From NCBI RefSeq assembly GCF_000484695.1, contig NZ_AXVR01000026.1:1-62025 (forward strand): DNA of 62,025 nt, read 5' to 3'. The notes under the pieces were generated by a model, which made no database searches, was not told the DNA's origin, and worked only from the letters and a program-made list of their open reading frames with translations. This document shows, piece after piece, positions 46,803 through 55,038 of this stretch. Positions within the stretch are counted from its first letter, which is position 1; every line of letters starts with the position of its first letter. Source of the stretch: Salinispora cortesiana (GTDB taxonomy: Bacteria; Actinomycetota; Actinomycetes; Mycobacteriales; Micromonosporaceae). The translations under genes were made by a program, and so were the position numbers.

Positions 46803-47229
46803 GTCCGGCGAGCAGCCGGTTCACCGCCGTGTCGACGTCCAGGTGCTCGGCCTCGCGGCCACGCGCGACGACGACGTAGGTCCGCCGCAGGAAGCGCACC
46901 AAGACGCTCCGCGGCACCTCAAACAGGGCGTTACCGTCCGGGGACGACAACGCCAGGGCGACGAAGTCCCCGCGCGGGGTGGCCCAGGGCCAGACCCGCA
47001 CATCGCCGATGCCGGCCGGCTCATCGAGGCCGGTCACCAGCAGTTCCCGTGCGAACGACCAGCTGACCGCCTCGCCACCGGCCGATTCCGCATGGAATAG
47101 GACATGGACCGCATACGGGTCAGCAGGGTCGTAGCGCAGACTGGCGCGCACCGGCAAGGCCGTGGCGTCAGGTGCTACGAGCCTTAGCGACGTCTCGACC
47201 TCTACGGTCGTCGGTCGGATGACACTCAT
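46798..47229 (-). CDS. ssgB: SsgB-like sporulation-specific cell division regulator
   Basis: 143 residues from ATG 47229 (GGGGGGAGAAC upstream). The SsgA-like family is clear: LPVRASLRYDPADPYAVHVL, VSWSFARELLVTGL, GIGDVRVWPW and SVLVRFLRRTYVVV. Among family members the length and conservation best fit SsgB, the protein that recruits FtsZ to sporulation septa and is the archetype found in nearly all morphologically complex actinomycetes. It marks the organism as mycelial and sporulating. Its direction is opposite to the PGPGW gene, with 275 bp between. Confidence 0.93.
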   Translation of the reverse strand: MSVIRPTTVEVETSLRLVAPDATALPVRASLRYDPADPYAVHVLFHAESAGGEAVSWSFARELLVTGLDEPAGIGDVRVWPWATPRGDFVALALSSPDGNALFEVPRSVLVRFLRRTYVVVARGREAEHLDVDTAVNRLLAGR

Positions 47230-47504
47230 GGACGTTCTCCCCCCGGCACCGCTGCGGAACGCGCGTGTCCCGCTTTTCCCATACTCAGGTGCTGCCCCTA
47301 GCTACGCTCCGCCATACGCTGACTTCACCCAGTGGTGGGAAGGTCTTCGGAGTGTCCTCCAGAATGTGAAAGTTCCTGTAGGATTTCCGGTTTCGCCCGT
47401 CCGCGGTGCCGCTTGGCATCAGGTGCTTCAGTCGTCGACTTACTCCGGTAACGTCCAGTCCACGGTCGCAGTGACGGGCGCGCGCCACACTGGGGGGAGG
47501 AAAT

Positions 47505-48074
47505 GTGGCAGAGCGATCCTCAGTGGATCGGGTCACGCCGTCGGGTCGGCCGATCGTCGCGACCCAGGCGGCCGAACGGCGGGGGTACGGGGTGTCGAAC
47601 GAGCAGCGGAGTAAGCCGGGTCGATCCGGCTCGGACATGGGTGCGCCGGCAGCGGGGGCGGCGCTGGTCGACACCCGGGGAGGGCGGCCGCGGTGGCGCC
47701 AGCGAGTCTCGACCACCCTCGCGCTGATTCGGGCCAACCCCACCGGTCGACTTGCCCTGAAGGTCTTTGTCGCGATCACTGGGGCTGTCGTGGTGACCGT
47801 CGGAATCGCGCTGATCCCGCTGCCGGGCCCCGGCTGGTTGCTGGTGATCGCCGGCCTCGGGATCTGGGCGGTGGAGTTCCACTGGGCGCGGCGGTTGCTC
47901 ACCTTTACCCGCCGGCACGTCTACAGCTGGACCAGCTGGGTCACCCGTCAGTCGCTCTCGGTGAGGTTCGTTATCGGTTCGGTCGGTCTCGTCTTCGTGT
48001 CGACCGTCGTGTGGCTGTCGCTCAAGTACAGCGTCGGCATCGACGTGGTGGCCTGGGTGCTGGATCGCTTCTAG
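47505..48074 (+). CDS. PGPGW-type membrane protein (TIGR02611-like)
   Basis: 189 residues from GTG 47505 with GGGGGAGG four bases upstream. A hydrophilic N-terminus of about 80 residues precedes membrane helices with the hallmark IPLPGPGWLLVIAGLGIWAV and then RRHVYSWTSWVT. A last helix (VRFVIGSVGLVFVSTVVWLS) precedes the C-terminus. The family is widespread in actinobacteria and uncharacterised. It lies just before the tRNA-Val gene used as the integration site. Confidence 0.9.
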   Translation: MAERSSVDRVTPSGRPIVATQAAERRGYGVSNEQRSKPGRSGSDMGAPAAGAALVDTRGGRPRWRQRVSTTLALIRANPTGRLALKVFVAITGAVVVTVGIALIPLPGPGWLLVIAGLGIWAVEFHWARRLLTFTRRHVYSWTSWVTRQSLSVRFVIGSVGLVFVSTVVWLSLKYSVGIDVVAWVLDRF

Positions 48075-48092
48075 GTGGGCTGAGCCTCGGTT

Positions 48093-48121
48093 TTGGGTCG
48101 ACATCAGCGATCAGGTAGAGT
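48093..48121 (+). promoter_or_regulatory. Promoter of tRNA-Val(CAC)
   Basis: TTGGGT (48093-48098) and TAGAGT (48116-48121) with a 17-bp spacer end 13 bp before the tRNA. The same TAGAGT box precedes the second tRNA-Gly. Confidence 0.6.
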
Positions 48122-48134
48122 CATCCGAGCCAAC

Positions 48135-48206
48135 GGGCGATTAGCTCAGCGGGAGAGCGCTTCGTTCACACCGAAGAGGTCACTGGTTCGATCCCAGTAT
48201 CGCCCA
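48135..48206 (+). tRNA. tRNA-Val (anticodon CAC), integration site
   Basis: Acceptor GGGCGAT pairs with ATCGCCC, D-arm GCTC/GAGC, anticodon stem CTTCG/CGAAG with loop TTCACAC (anticodon CAC), T-arm GGTTCGATCC. 72 nt, only CC follows so CCA is not fully encoded. The gene remains intact although the anticodon arm is the left copy of the direct repeat bounding the element. Confidence 0.97.
48161..48176 (+). repeat. Left attachment-site repeat (attL core)
   Basis: 16 bases of the tRNA-Val anticodon arm, identical to 58859-58874. After one mismatch GGTC also matches (48178-48181 and 58876-58879). Anticodon-arm crossovers are common for tyrosine integrases. Confidence 0.75.
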
Positions 48207-48222
48207 CCGTAGATATAGGCAG

Positions 48223-48262
48223 GCAAGAGGGCCGGTTGGAGAGCTCCAACCGGCCCTCTTGC
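48223..48262. terminator. Perfect 19-bp terminator hairpin after tRNA-Val
   Basis: The arms 48223-48241 and 48244-48262 are fully complementary with a two-base centre (GCAAGAGGG outermost). It separates the tRNA from the convergent coiled-coil gene and lies just inside the element. Confidence 0.85.
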
Positions 48263-48278
48263 TATCTGGTGGTAGAGA

Positions 48279-48719
48279 TCATGAGTCGCCTGTGAGTCGA
48301 CGCCGCTGAGCCCCTGGTGGCCGACCGTCTGTGAGTCCAGCCTTGTAGCCGGTCTCGAAGCCCTGGAGCAACGCATCCTCCAGTTCGGCGGCAAGCTGTT
48401 CGCGAAGGTGAACCTCCAACAGGTGCCGCTGATCGACGGTCGCCGTCCGCCTGCGGGCGTTTGCCCGGGAGAGTTCGCCCAGGACGAATTCCTGGCGCCG
48501 CACCTCCAGGTCGTGGCCCGTCACCTCGATGACGCCCCAGCAGTGCCGGACTTCGTTCCGGAGCCGCCGAACCTCCTCCCTGAGCCGCTGATTCTCCTTC
48601 TGGTACAGGCGTTCGCGCTTGCTGGTCATGGCGCGCTGGTAGGCGGCGGTGGCGGCGTGTGCCGCGCGGGCGACCAGCGGTACGGGTGGGCGGCGGTGTG
48701 AGTTGAAGGGGTAGGCCAT
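48279..48719 (-). CDS. Hypothetical coiled-coil protein
   Basis: 146 residues from ATG 48719; a GGAGG lies 14 bases upstream, which is rather far. After an N-terminal region with alanine-rich helix (LVARAAHAATAAYQRAM) there is a strong coiled coil (SKRERLYQKENQRLREEVRR, then LRNEVRHCW), and a second helical part to residue 135. There is no membrane segment. It is the leftmost gene of the element, directed towards the tRNA. Function unknown. Confidence 0.7.
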   Translation of the reverse strand: MAYPFNSHRRPPVPLVARAAHAATAAYQRAMTSKRERLYQKENQRLREEVRRLRNEVRHCWGVIEVTGHDLEVRRQEFVLGELSRANARRRTATVDQRHLLEVHLREQLAAELEDALLQGFETGYKAGLTDGRPPGAQRRRLTGDS

Positions 48720-49208
48720 GGCGTTGTCGATAACCTCCGCAGGTTGCCGGACAGGAAACGCGCTAGTCGAACATATGTGCCAACGGGAGGGGAAGGGGTT
48801 CCCGCGGCGTGTCGTGAATGAGGGCTGGGATAGGGGTGGTGGTGCGCGACGGGCCACGCCAGCCTGTGGCAGCCCGTCACCAATTGATCACTCGGCCGGT
48901 CAATTTTAATAGCAGATCCACAATCGACAGGCAATAACTACGAGCGGGATTCGCGTCTTTTGCGGCTAGATGAATGTCCGACACGCATTAACTGCGGCGA
49001 AATCGGCTAGCTTTAGGAGCGCGGATGTACGGGAATGCGTACAGTGCGACGCGCCCGAGGCGACCACGCGGCCGGATGACGGCGTGACATGCAGGCGAAG
49101 AGTGCTGGCAGCTGCGAGCGGACAGCCCTGGCCCTTGACGTCAAGGCAGTGCTGCAACCACGCTGACGGCGTCGCAATTCTTCGCAACGAGCATGACAGG
49201 GGACGATC
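48720..49208. other. Element intergenic region, AT-rich in the middle
   Basis: 489 bp without a supported gene. The stretch 48880-49060 has low GC (for example CAATTTTAATAGCAGATCCAC) and probably holds the promoters of the leftward coiled-coil gene and the rightward XRE module. A short frame from ATG 48970 lacks coding bias and a ribosome site. Confidence 0.45.
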
Positions 49209-49427
49209 ATGCGCTTAACGTTCATGGGCAAGGACCCGAAGTCGAATCCCACAGGCTCGCCCACCGTGTACCGCACCGACCGAGGAAGCTGGGTCGTTCA
49301 GGGGTGGATCGTCGAGGACCCAGTGGCGTTGGAGCAGATGGACATTCCGGAGGGGGAAACGTGCGTGGAGATCCCGGATCGGATGCTCCAGTTCTTCAGG
49401 CAGGACAACCGTGACCTCGATCAGTAG
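49209..49427 (+). CDS. Small protein preceding the DUF6879 gene
   Basis: 72 residues from ATG 49209 (GGGGACG upstream). Composition and periodicity suggest a small beta-rich domain (TVYRTDRGSWVVQGWIVED, then ETCVEIPDRMLQFF). Genes like this commonly precede DUF6879 genes in actinomycetes. Its end overlaps the next gene by 17 bp, so the three genes 49209-50770 form one overlapping operon. Function unknown. Confidence 0.82.
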   Translation: MRLTFMGKDPKSNPTGSPTVYRTDRGSWVVQGWIVEDPVALEQMDIPEGETCVEIPDRMLQFFRQDNRDLDQ

Positions 49428-49929
49428 CGACGAGTTCGACCGCCTGCTGCGGACCTTCGAGCACGAGTCGAGTCACCTGGAGACCCGGGACTCCTACGGA
49501 ACCTCGGTTGAACTGCCGTACATGGCCAAGTGGGCGGCCGGAGAGCCCGACGACCTTGCCTGGTTGGACGACTGGTGCGCGACCCTGCGTCAGCATGTAG
49601 CGGCCGGCAGAACAGCCCGCCGAGCGCGGATTGTCTCCGAGCCCCTTAGCGACTATCAGCGCTGGTCGTACAGCATCGCCCACCCGATGGTCGACGCGGG
49701 CGAAGACATTCGCTGGATTCCCCGGCGCCTCGTGTCGTCCATCGGCATTCCCGGTAACGACTTCTACCTGTTCGATGACCGCCTGGTGGTCTTCCTGATC
49801 TACAGCGGCGATGGGCTGAACGCCGCCTACGAGACGTCAACCGATCCAGCGGACATCAAGCTGTGTCGCACGTCGTTTGACGCCGTGTGGAAGGTGGCCG
49901 TACCTCACCATGGCTACCAACCCGCCTAG
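49411..49929 (+). CDS. DUF6879-family protein
   Basis: 172 residues. The pattern FDRLLRTFEHESSHLETRDSY, then LPYMAKWAAGEP, ARIVSEPLSDYQRWSY, AGEDIRWIPR and NDFYLFDDRLVVF is that of the DUF6879 family, regularly encoded beside XRE-DUF5753 regulators. The gene overlaps both neighbours (17 bp and 20 bp), indicating tight coupling. Function unknown; a partner of the regulator is inferred. Confidence 0.85.
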   Translation: MTSISSDEFDRLLRTFEHESSHLETRDSYGTSVELPYMAKWAAGEPDDLAWLDDWCATLRQHVAAGRTARRARIVSEPLSDYQRWSYSIAHPMVDAGEDIRWIPRRLVSSIGIPGNDFYLFDDRLVVFLIYSGDGLNAAYETSTDPADIKLCRTSFDAVWKVAVPHHGYQPA

Positions 49930-50770
49930 CGCCGCTCAGCAGGCACAAGAGGCGCTGGGTGTTCGCCTGCGTGAGCTCCGCAAGGATGCGGGGCTCACCG
50001 GGCGGGCACTCGCCGCCGCCACAGGCCAGCACTTCACCCGGGTCAGCAAAATCGAGCACGGGGTGCAGCCCCCAACCGACCATGACATTCGGACCTGGTG
50101 TCAGGCGTGCGGCGCGGACGACCAGGCCGACGACCTGATCGCCACCTTGCGGGCGGTTGAATCCGCCTACCTGGAGTTCCGGCGGCAGGCCCGAGCGGGC
50201 ATGAAGCGGGTTCTCGGAGCGCACACGGTGGCGCGGTACGAGCAGACCACCCAGTTCCGCATCTATGAGCACAACGTCATCCCCGGCCTGTTCCAGACCG
50301 CCGACTACGCCGCCGCCATGCTGTCATTTTGGATCGGCATCCTCTCGACCCCCAATGACCTTGACGAGGCCATCGCCGTCCGCATGGAACGCCAGCGTGT
50401 GATCTACCAGCGGGGCAAGAGGTTCGTCGTCATCCTGGAGGAACAGGCACTGCGAACGTGGTTCGGGTCGGCGGATACCCAGGCCGGACAGCTCGACCGG
50501 CTGCTTGCGGTGATGTCCCTGCCAAACGTATCGGTGGGGATCATCCCGATGATGATCGAACGCCCGGCAGTAGCGTCCGCTGGCTTCTGGATGTTCGACA
50601 ACTCGCTTGTCGCGCTGGAGACGCCCACCGCCAGCCTCGAAGTCACCCGCTCGCAGGAAATTGACCTCTATAGCCAGATGTTCGAGCGACTTCAGGCGAG
50701 CGCCCTCTACGGAGCTCCCGCCCGCGCGTTGGTCATCACCGTGCTATCCCAGCTCGACGAACGCAACTAG
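49910..50770 (+). CDS. XRE-family regulator with DUF5753 domain (element-borne)
   Basis: 286 residues from ATG 49910, overlapping the DUF6879 stop by 20 bp. The helix-turn-helix LRELRKDAGLTGRALAAATG, QHFTRVSKIEHG is followed by the DUF5753 domain (NVIPGLFQTADYAAAML, RQRVIYQRGKRFVVILEE). It shares domain plan with the chromosomal protein at 32716 but has a DUF6879 rather than a DUF397 partner. It may act on the element or on host development genes. Confidence 0.92.
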   Translation: MATNPPSAAQQAQEALGVRLRELRKDAGLTGRALAAATGQHFTRVSKIEHGVQPPTDHDIRTWCQACGADDQADDLIATLRAVESAYLEFRRQARAGMKRVLGAHTVARYEQTTQFRIYEHNVIPGLFQTADYAAAMLSFWIGILSTPNDLDEAIAVRMERQRVIYQRGKRFVVILEEQALRTWFGSADTQAGQLDRLLAVMSLPNVSVGIIPMMIERPAVASAGFWMFDNSLVALETPTASLEVTRSQEIDLYSQMFERLQASALYGAPARALVITVLSQLDERN

Positions 50771-50850
50771 TCGCAACATCGTTGAGCACCAACCTGCACG
50801 ATTCGTAGCCTTCTGATCACGGAGCAATCCACGGTGACGGAGGCGAATTC

Positions 50851-51081
50851 GTGACGACCATTCGCAACGCTTGGCGGTGGCTCACTGGCCATACCGCACC
50901 TGTACCGACCGTATTCCGCCGACTCCGCCGCCGGCCCGCACGGCTGGACGCGACCGGCCCCGCTACCCGGTACGCGGCACGGGCCGGCGCCTACTCCCCG
51001 CTGCACAACCAACCCACGGTCATCTTCGACAGCCGGCCGCTGCTGACCCCGCTCGCCCGACTACGGGCGAACCGCCGGTGA
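50851..51081 (+). CDS. Small hypothetical protein
   Basis: 76 residues from GTG 50851, with GGAGG seven bases upstream. Rich in Arg, Ala and Pro; the start WRWLTGHTAPVPTVFRRLRR is basic. Its stop overlaps the ATG of the next gene by one base (TGATG), so translation is coupled. It has no recognised family; similar short genes accompany XRE modules in other actinomycetes. Confidence 0.65.
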   Translation: MTTIRNAWRWLTGHTAPVPTVFRRLRRRPARLDATGPATRYAARAGAYSPLHNQPTVIFDSRPLLTPLARLRANRR

Positions 51082-51314
51082 TGGCCACCCACACCCGGCC
51101 CAGCAGCCCGGCCAGCCTGTCGACGGTCCAGCTACGCAACCGGATGATCCTGTCCGCCCGGCGGATCATCACCGAGCACTGGCCCCGGATCGACCGGTGC
51201 CCGATCTGCCGGTCCGCATGGCCGTGTCCGCCCACCGAGACCGCCTACGACTACCTCGCCACGGTCGGGCAGGGCAACTGGGCGCCCCCGCAACGCGCGC
51301 GGAGCCGGCGTTGA
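51081..51314 (+). CDS. Small protein with a Cys-rich motif
   Basis: 77 residues from ATG 51081. A helical segment (LRNRMILSARRIITEHWPRI) precedes CPICRSAWPCP, a possible zinc-binding knuckle, and YDYLATVGQGNW. Coupled to the upstream gene by TGATG and to the following frame by TTGA. Function unknown. Confidence 0.7.
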   Translation: MATHTRPSSPASLSTVQLRNRMILSARRIITEHWPRIDRCPICRSAWPCPPTETAYDYLATVGQGNWAPPQRARSRR

Positions 51315-51585
51315 AACCGGCCGACACCGCGCGCGAACGCGCCGAGCAGGCCCGACTCGCCGAGGCCCGCGCCGGCCGTGGCCCCGCCATGCGCGAACTC
51401 GAGCAGCAGCGCGAGCAGCTGCGCGCTGCTGCTCGACGCCAACCGCCAAGCCAGGTACTACCGGCAACTCGCGCAAGCCGATCAGGATAAGGCCCGCGCC
51501 GCCCGCGACGAGATCCGCGCTGCAGGCCGCCGAGCACGCCCGTAGCCGGCTGGCGAAACTGCTACGCCCCGCGCCGACCAGGTAG
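51311..51585 (+). pseudogene. Coiled-coil small protein with two +1 frameshifts
   Basis: A TTG at 51311 overlaps the previous stop. The frame encodes a charged helix (RERAEQARLAEARAGRGPAM, RELEQQREQLR). It shifts at 51425 and continues as LLLDANRQARYYRQLAQADQ, DKARAARDEIR, then shifts again at 51519 to LQAAEHARSRLAKLLRPAPT before a stop at 51583-51585. Both shifts occur at CGCGCTG and both skip a single G. The joined sequence would be one continuous helical protein of about 90 residues. Either the gene is broken, the sequence has errors, or the shifts are programmed. Confidence 0.6.
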
Positions 51586-51823
51586 CCCGGCAAGGTGCGG
51601 GACCCTTCCGACGTCGCCCGTCTTCGCCGTGGGCGACCTTCCTTCCTCTCGCAGTCACACGCAGATGATCAACGGTTACTTTCAGTCCGATTCCCTGTTA
51701 GGGTCCTGGTCATCCATCAATGCGATGGGTCAGAGAGCCGGCCTGGCTCTCAGCCAGCGTTTGTCCTGGTCGTTCCACGATCCGGCCTAGCTGGCACGAA
51801 ACCTGCGGGGAGGTAAGGGCATA

Positions 51824-52696
51824 GTGCAAACACGTCTTCGGACGTCCACCCGTGCCAGGCGCACAGTGGCGCGAGTGGCGGTCACCATCTTGATAGCGGC
51901 AGGGCTTGTCGCTGTCGGTCAAGCGGCCCAAGCCGCAACGTCGGCGCCTATTGCAGTTGGAGCAGGGGCAACCAACGACGCGCGTGTGTGGGAAATAGTC
52001 GGTACGGCGGCGGCATCGCGAGTGCGGATGACTCCGTATCGAGTCGGTGTGTCCGGATCGTCGATCGACAATCAGCGGTGGCGATGGGAGCGAGTGGCGT
52101 CGAGTGCGACCGCTGGAATTACCTGGCGGATCAAGAACGTTTTGAGCGGGTTGTGCTTGGACACGAACTCCTCCAACGCCGTAGTGATGTCCGCTTGCGG
52201 TACCGCCACGAGTCAGCGATGGCGAGCACCACTGAACGACCCGTTTGCGGGTTGGACCTTGGTTAATGGTGCCAACTCTCAATGCTTGCAAGTCGTGGGC
52301 TCCAGCACTGCCAACGGCGCGTTACTACAGACTGCAACGTGTTCGGGCGGTAGCGCGGCTCAGGCGTGGCGGCTGCGCCCGGCCCCGCTGGACTGCACGA
52401 TCCGCAGCAGGCTATGGACGATGACAGAGGTGTGCGCGTCGCAGACCTCTGAGCGCATGACCGGCGTGATGGCAAATTGGAGGCATTATCCAATCACCAT
52501 GGCGTGGGTTGATCCAGAGCTGTACATCCTCAGCCACACCACAAAGACCTACACACAGGTAAGGCCGCTCAAGCCGGACTTCAGCCAGGGGGCGACCGGG
52601 GTCGAGGTTGGTAGTCAGGCTATCCGCAGCACTTCACAGGCTGGCACTGTGTCCTACGGGGCGTATTGGCTCGAGTGGAATTCATCGACGGAGTGA
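51824..52696 (+). CDS. Secreted ricin-B-type lectin protein, first part (ends at in-frame TGA)
   Basis: 290 residues from GTG 51824 (GGGGAGGTAAGG upstream). A signal peptide (VARVAVTILIAAGLVAVGQA, then AQAA) precedes a ricin-type beta-trefoil domain (about 45-190) with LCLDTNSSNAVVMSACG and the QxW-type repeats SQRW and AQAW. After about residue 195 a different domain begins (DCTIRSRLWTMTEVCASQTS) and is cut by TGA at 52694-52696. The same frame continues directly as the next entry. GC content is lower than in chromosomal neighbours, in keeping with transfer. Confidence 0.8.
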   Translation: MQTRLRTSTRARRTVARVAVTILIAAGLVAVGQAAQAATSAPIAVGAGATNDARVWEIVGTAAASRVRMTPYRVGVSGSSIDNQRWRWERVASSATAGITWRIKNVLSGLCLDTNSSNAVVMSACGTATSQRWRAPLNDPFAGWTLVNGANSQCLQVVGSSTANGALLQTATCSGGSAAQAWRLRPAPLDCTIRSRLWTMTEVCASQTSERMTGVMANWRHYPITMAWVDPELYILSHTTKTYTQVRPLKPDFSQGATGVEVGSQAIRSTSQAGTVSYGAYWLEWNSSTE

Positions 52697-53644
52697 TTGC
52701 AGGCGCTAACGACTGGCCAAGCGCCCCGATCCGACACCCCTGACGGTCGAAACCACACGTACATGCTGCTTGGGAAGGGTAATGCCGGCCAGTGGGATGT
52801 GCTGTACGACTACAACACGGTAGCCACTACCGTGTTGCAGGCCGGAGGAAGTACACGCGCCTCCCGTAGCGGAGTTGCAGTGCGGTATCCGCAGGCGACG
52901 ACGATGGCAAGCCCGGTTGAACTGCGGATGCAGCTGATGAACGGTAATGGTGTCTGGCGACGACCCTATCTGGGTGAGACTGGAACGGCTGAGCCTAAAA
53001 CCTGTGAAACGCCACCGCGTTATGAGGACTGGATCTATGACAAGGTAAACATCCCCCCAAACTGTTTCACCGCTTCATATACAACGCGGGCGGGTGAGGT
53101 GACCGGTGACCCGGTGCAGCTGGACAGCTTCACCGTCGGCAAACCGGCCACCATCACAACCTTCTCGGCGGATTCGCCCTTCTTCCCACGCAGCCGCTCT
53201 GCGGCGGGCGTTCACAACGGTGTTGATCAGCAGGCTCTCGCCGCCTGTCTGGACAGCGCGTCTAGCAACTGCATAGATCAAGTTCCTGGTCTAGCCGCCT
53301 GCGTAGCGGCCCGGGCCGTCTGCAACATCACCGGCCGCGAGTCGCGGCAAATAGAGAAGCTAACGCCCATGACCGCCCGAGGGGCGATTAAGGCCGCCGC
53401 CAGTACCTTCGACGTCGTCGATGCGGCCCCCTCTACCGTGACCACGGAGGCGCAGCCTGCCTCATTCCTCACCGCCGGGGTGCCATCCGAAGGGCCTGTG
53501 CACGTGGTGAGTTCAACAGCGCGAGTACGCTCAATGGCGGTATCTCACGACCAGGTTTACAAGGGCTATGTGGCAGTGTTTGAGGCAGCATCTGGACGAA
53601 TGATCTCGGCCTGCCTTGGCGCTGGCTGCCAGGAGGCGTGGTGA
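52697..53644 (+). CDS. Continuation of the lectin protein after the in-frame TGA
   Basis: 315 residues. The frame continues from 51824 without shift, and the composition suggests one protein of about 606 residues (a stop sits between NSSTE and the TTG codon). The region has six or more cysteines (CETPPRYEDW, NCFTASYTTRAGE, ACLDSASSNCIDQ, CVAARAVCNI), as in exported proteins, but no signal of its own. Translation could resume at TTG 52697, since GGAG overlaps the stop. It ends 44 bp before the DNase gene. Family unknown. Confidence 0.65.
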   Translation: MQALTTGQAPRSDTPDGRNHTYMLLGKGNAGQWDVLYDYNTVATTVLQAGGSTRASRSGVAVRYPQATTMASPVELRMQLMNGNGVWRRPYLGETGTAEPKTCETPPRYEDWIYDKVNIPPNCFTASYTTRAGEVTGDPVQLDSFTVGKPATITTFSADSPFFPRSRSAAGVHNGVDQQALAACLDSASSNCIDQVPGLAACVAARAVCNITGRESRQIEKLTPMTARGAIKAAASTFDVVDAAPSTVTTEAQPASFLTAGVPSEGPVHVVSSTARVRSMAVSHDQVYKGYVAVFEAASGRMISACLGAGCQEAW

Positions 53645-53688
53645 CCGACGGCAATAACGGGCAAAAGCCCGATCGAGGGAGAACGTCA

Positions 53689-54978
53689 ATGATTCTGAAG
53701 GCCCTGGCGCTCACGGCTTCACTTACGTTGATGGCCGTTCCCGCAGGCCCCGCCGCCGCCGGAACGAAAGGGGCAGCCCTCGTAGATAGTCACGCGTTCG
53801 TTGAGTGGGGGAAGCGTTCTTCGACGCCAGCCGGGATACCTGCGCCTGTGCCAGGAGCGATTGTTGAAAAGGGCGAACGATCATTGCCGTCGACCCCGGC
53901 GCATAACGGTGCAGAGCCGGTACTGCCGGTTATCCCGAGACTGGCCCCTGAGGATCCGCCGCCGCCTCCAAGCAAGGACGAATGTCGTGATCAGCCAGAT
54001 GCGAAAACACAGCCGGGTGACCTGAGCGGCTGGTATAAGAATCGATACAGCTGGTGCGCTTGGGGCAATTTCGAGGCGCCAGGCATCGACACAAGGACTG
54101 GGCAGAAAATCGCCAACTTCTCGGCGGATTTTACCGTAATCGGTTACGGCAACAACGGTGCTCGCCAGTTCGACTACGTCATATACATCGACGACATCAG
54201 ATATACGGGCGACTCCGTCAACTGGACCGCGGCTACCCTGCAGGCCTCGCTCGTCGGCTGTAACGCGGCGATGACATGTCCAAGCACCAGCCGGCTTGCA
54301 ACCGTGCCGGTGTGGCAAGGAGTAAACACCGCCGCCTTCACCTTTACCTCACCTGATGTGACCGGCGGCGGCAACCAAATCGTTGGCACATCCATGGCAC
54401 TAAACCTCGACTTTGAAACCCCAGCCCAACCCGAATGGGTATGGGGTGTGCCGGGTGGTGTGGACACTGCACGCGCACCCATCCGCTACGATTCAGCCAG
54501 CTATGTGGGGCGGGCTCGCGGTGCAGTCTTCAATGACTATCGGCCCGTGCTGACCGTCGACCTCAATCAGGCCAACCAGAACGAAAGTGCGTTGCATATT
54601 CTGCAGGCCTTCGACCAGCCGCAGTTTACGTTTCCCAGTTGGGTCGGAAAAAGCGTTCCGGGCAAGACTGGACCCCTTACTCGCATGTACAACGAGTCCG
54701 CAAAGAACGCCAACCGTTCTAAGTCAGAGAAAATGTGCAGATCTACCTTCGGATCTTGGGGCAGCACACTAGACAACTGCGACGAATTCCCATTTGCCTC
54801 CACCTATGAAGGTTCAAAAACCGGACCAGAGACATACGGCTGGGGCGAGCGCTACTCCGTGCGCCTGATCGACAAAGATGACAACCAGTACGTCGGTAAT
54901 ACGATGCTGGAAGTGGACATCTATCGCGCGCAACGCATGCTGGACGGTGACAAGTTCTATGTCGCCGTGAAACAGTAA
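53689..54978 (+). CDS. Secreted NucA/NucB-type DNase
   Basis: 429 residues from ATG 53689 (GGGAGAACGTCA upstream). The N-terminus is a signal peptide (MILKALALTASLTLMAVPAG, then PAAA). A Pro-rich linker (PEDPPPPPSKDE) follows, then about 270 residues of beta-rich domain (YSWCAWGNFEAP, FDYVIYIDDIRY). The C-terminal part carries CDEFPFASTYEGS, the catalytic signature of the NucA/NucB non-specific DNase family. Similar large secreted proteins with this C-terminal domain occur in Streptomyces. A role in extracellular DNA breakdown or interference competition is inferred. It is followed by a bidirectional terminator and a convergent small gene. Confidence 0.9.
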   Translation: MILKALALTASLTLMAVPAGPAAAGTKGAALVDSHAFVEWGKRSSTPAGIPAPVPGAIVEKGERSLPSTPAHNGAEPVLPVIPRLAPEDPPPPPSKDECRDQPDAKTQPGDLSGWYKNRYSWCAWGNFEAPGIDTRTGQKIANFSADFTVIGYGNNGARQFDYVIYIDDIRYTGDSVNWTAATLQASLVGCNAAMTCPSTSRLATVPVWQGVNTAAFTFTSPDVTGGGNQIVGTSMALNLDFETPAQPEWVWGVPGGVDTARAPIRYDSASYVGRARGAVFNDYRPVLTVDLNQANQNESALHILQAFDQPQFTFPSWVGKSVPGKTGPLTRMYNESAKNANRSKSEKMCRSTFGSWGSTLDNCDEFPFASTYEGSKTGPETYGWGERYSVRLIDKDDNQYVGNTMLEVDIYRAQRMLDGDKFYVAVKQ

Positions 54979-54996
54979 ATTAAGAGAAGGGCGCAT

Positions 54997-55030
54997 GTAC
55001 CGGCGCAGCCACCTTCGGCTGTGCCGGTAC
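54997..55030. terminator. Bidirectional terminator between DNase and convergent gene
   Basis: GTACCGGCGCAGCC pairs with GGCTGTGCCGGTAC (one G-U pair) around ACCTTC. It ends 8 bp before the stop of the minus-strand gene. Confidence 0.85.
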
Positions 55031-55038
55031 ACTCGCTG

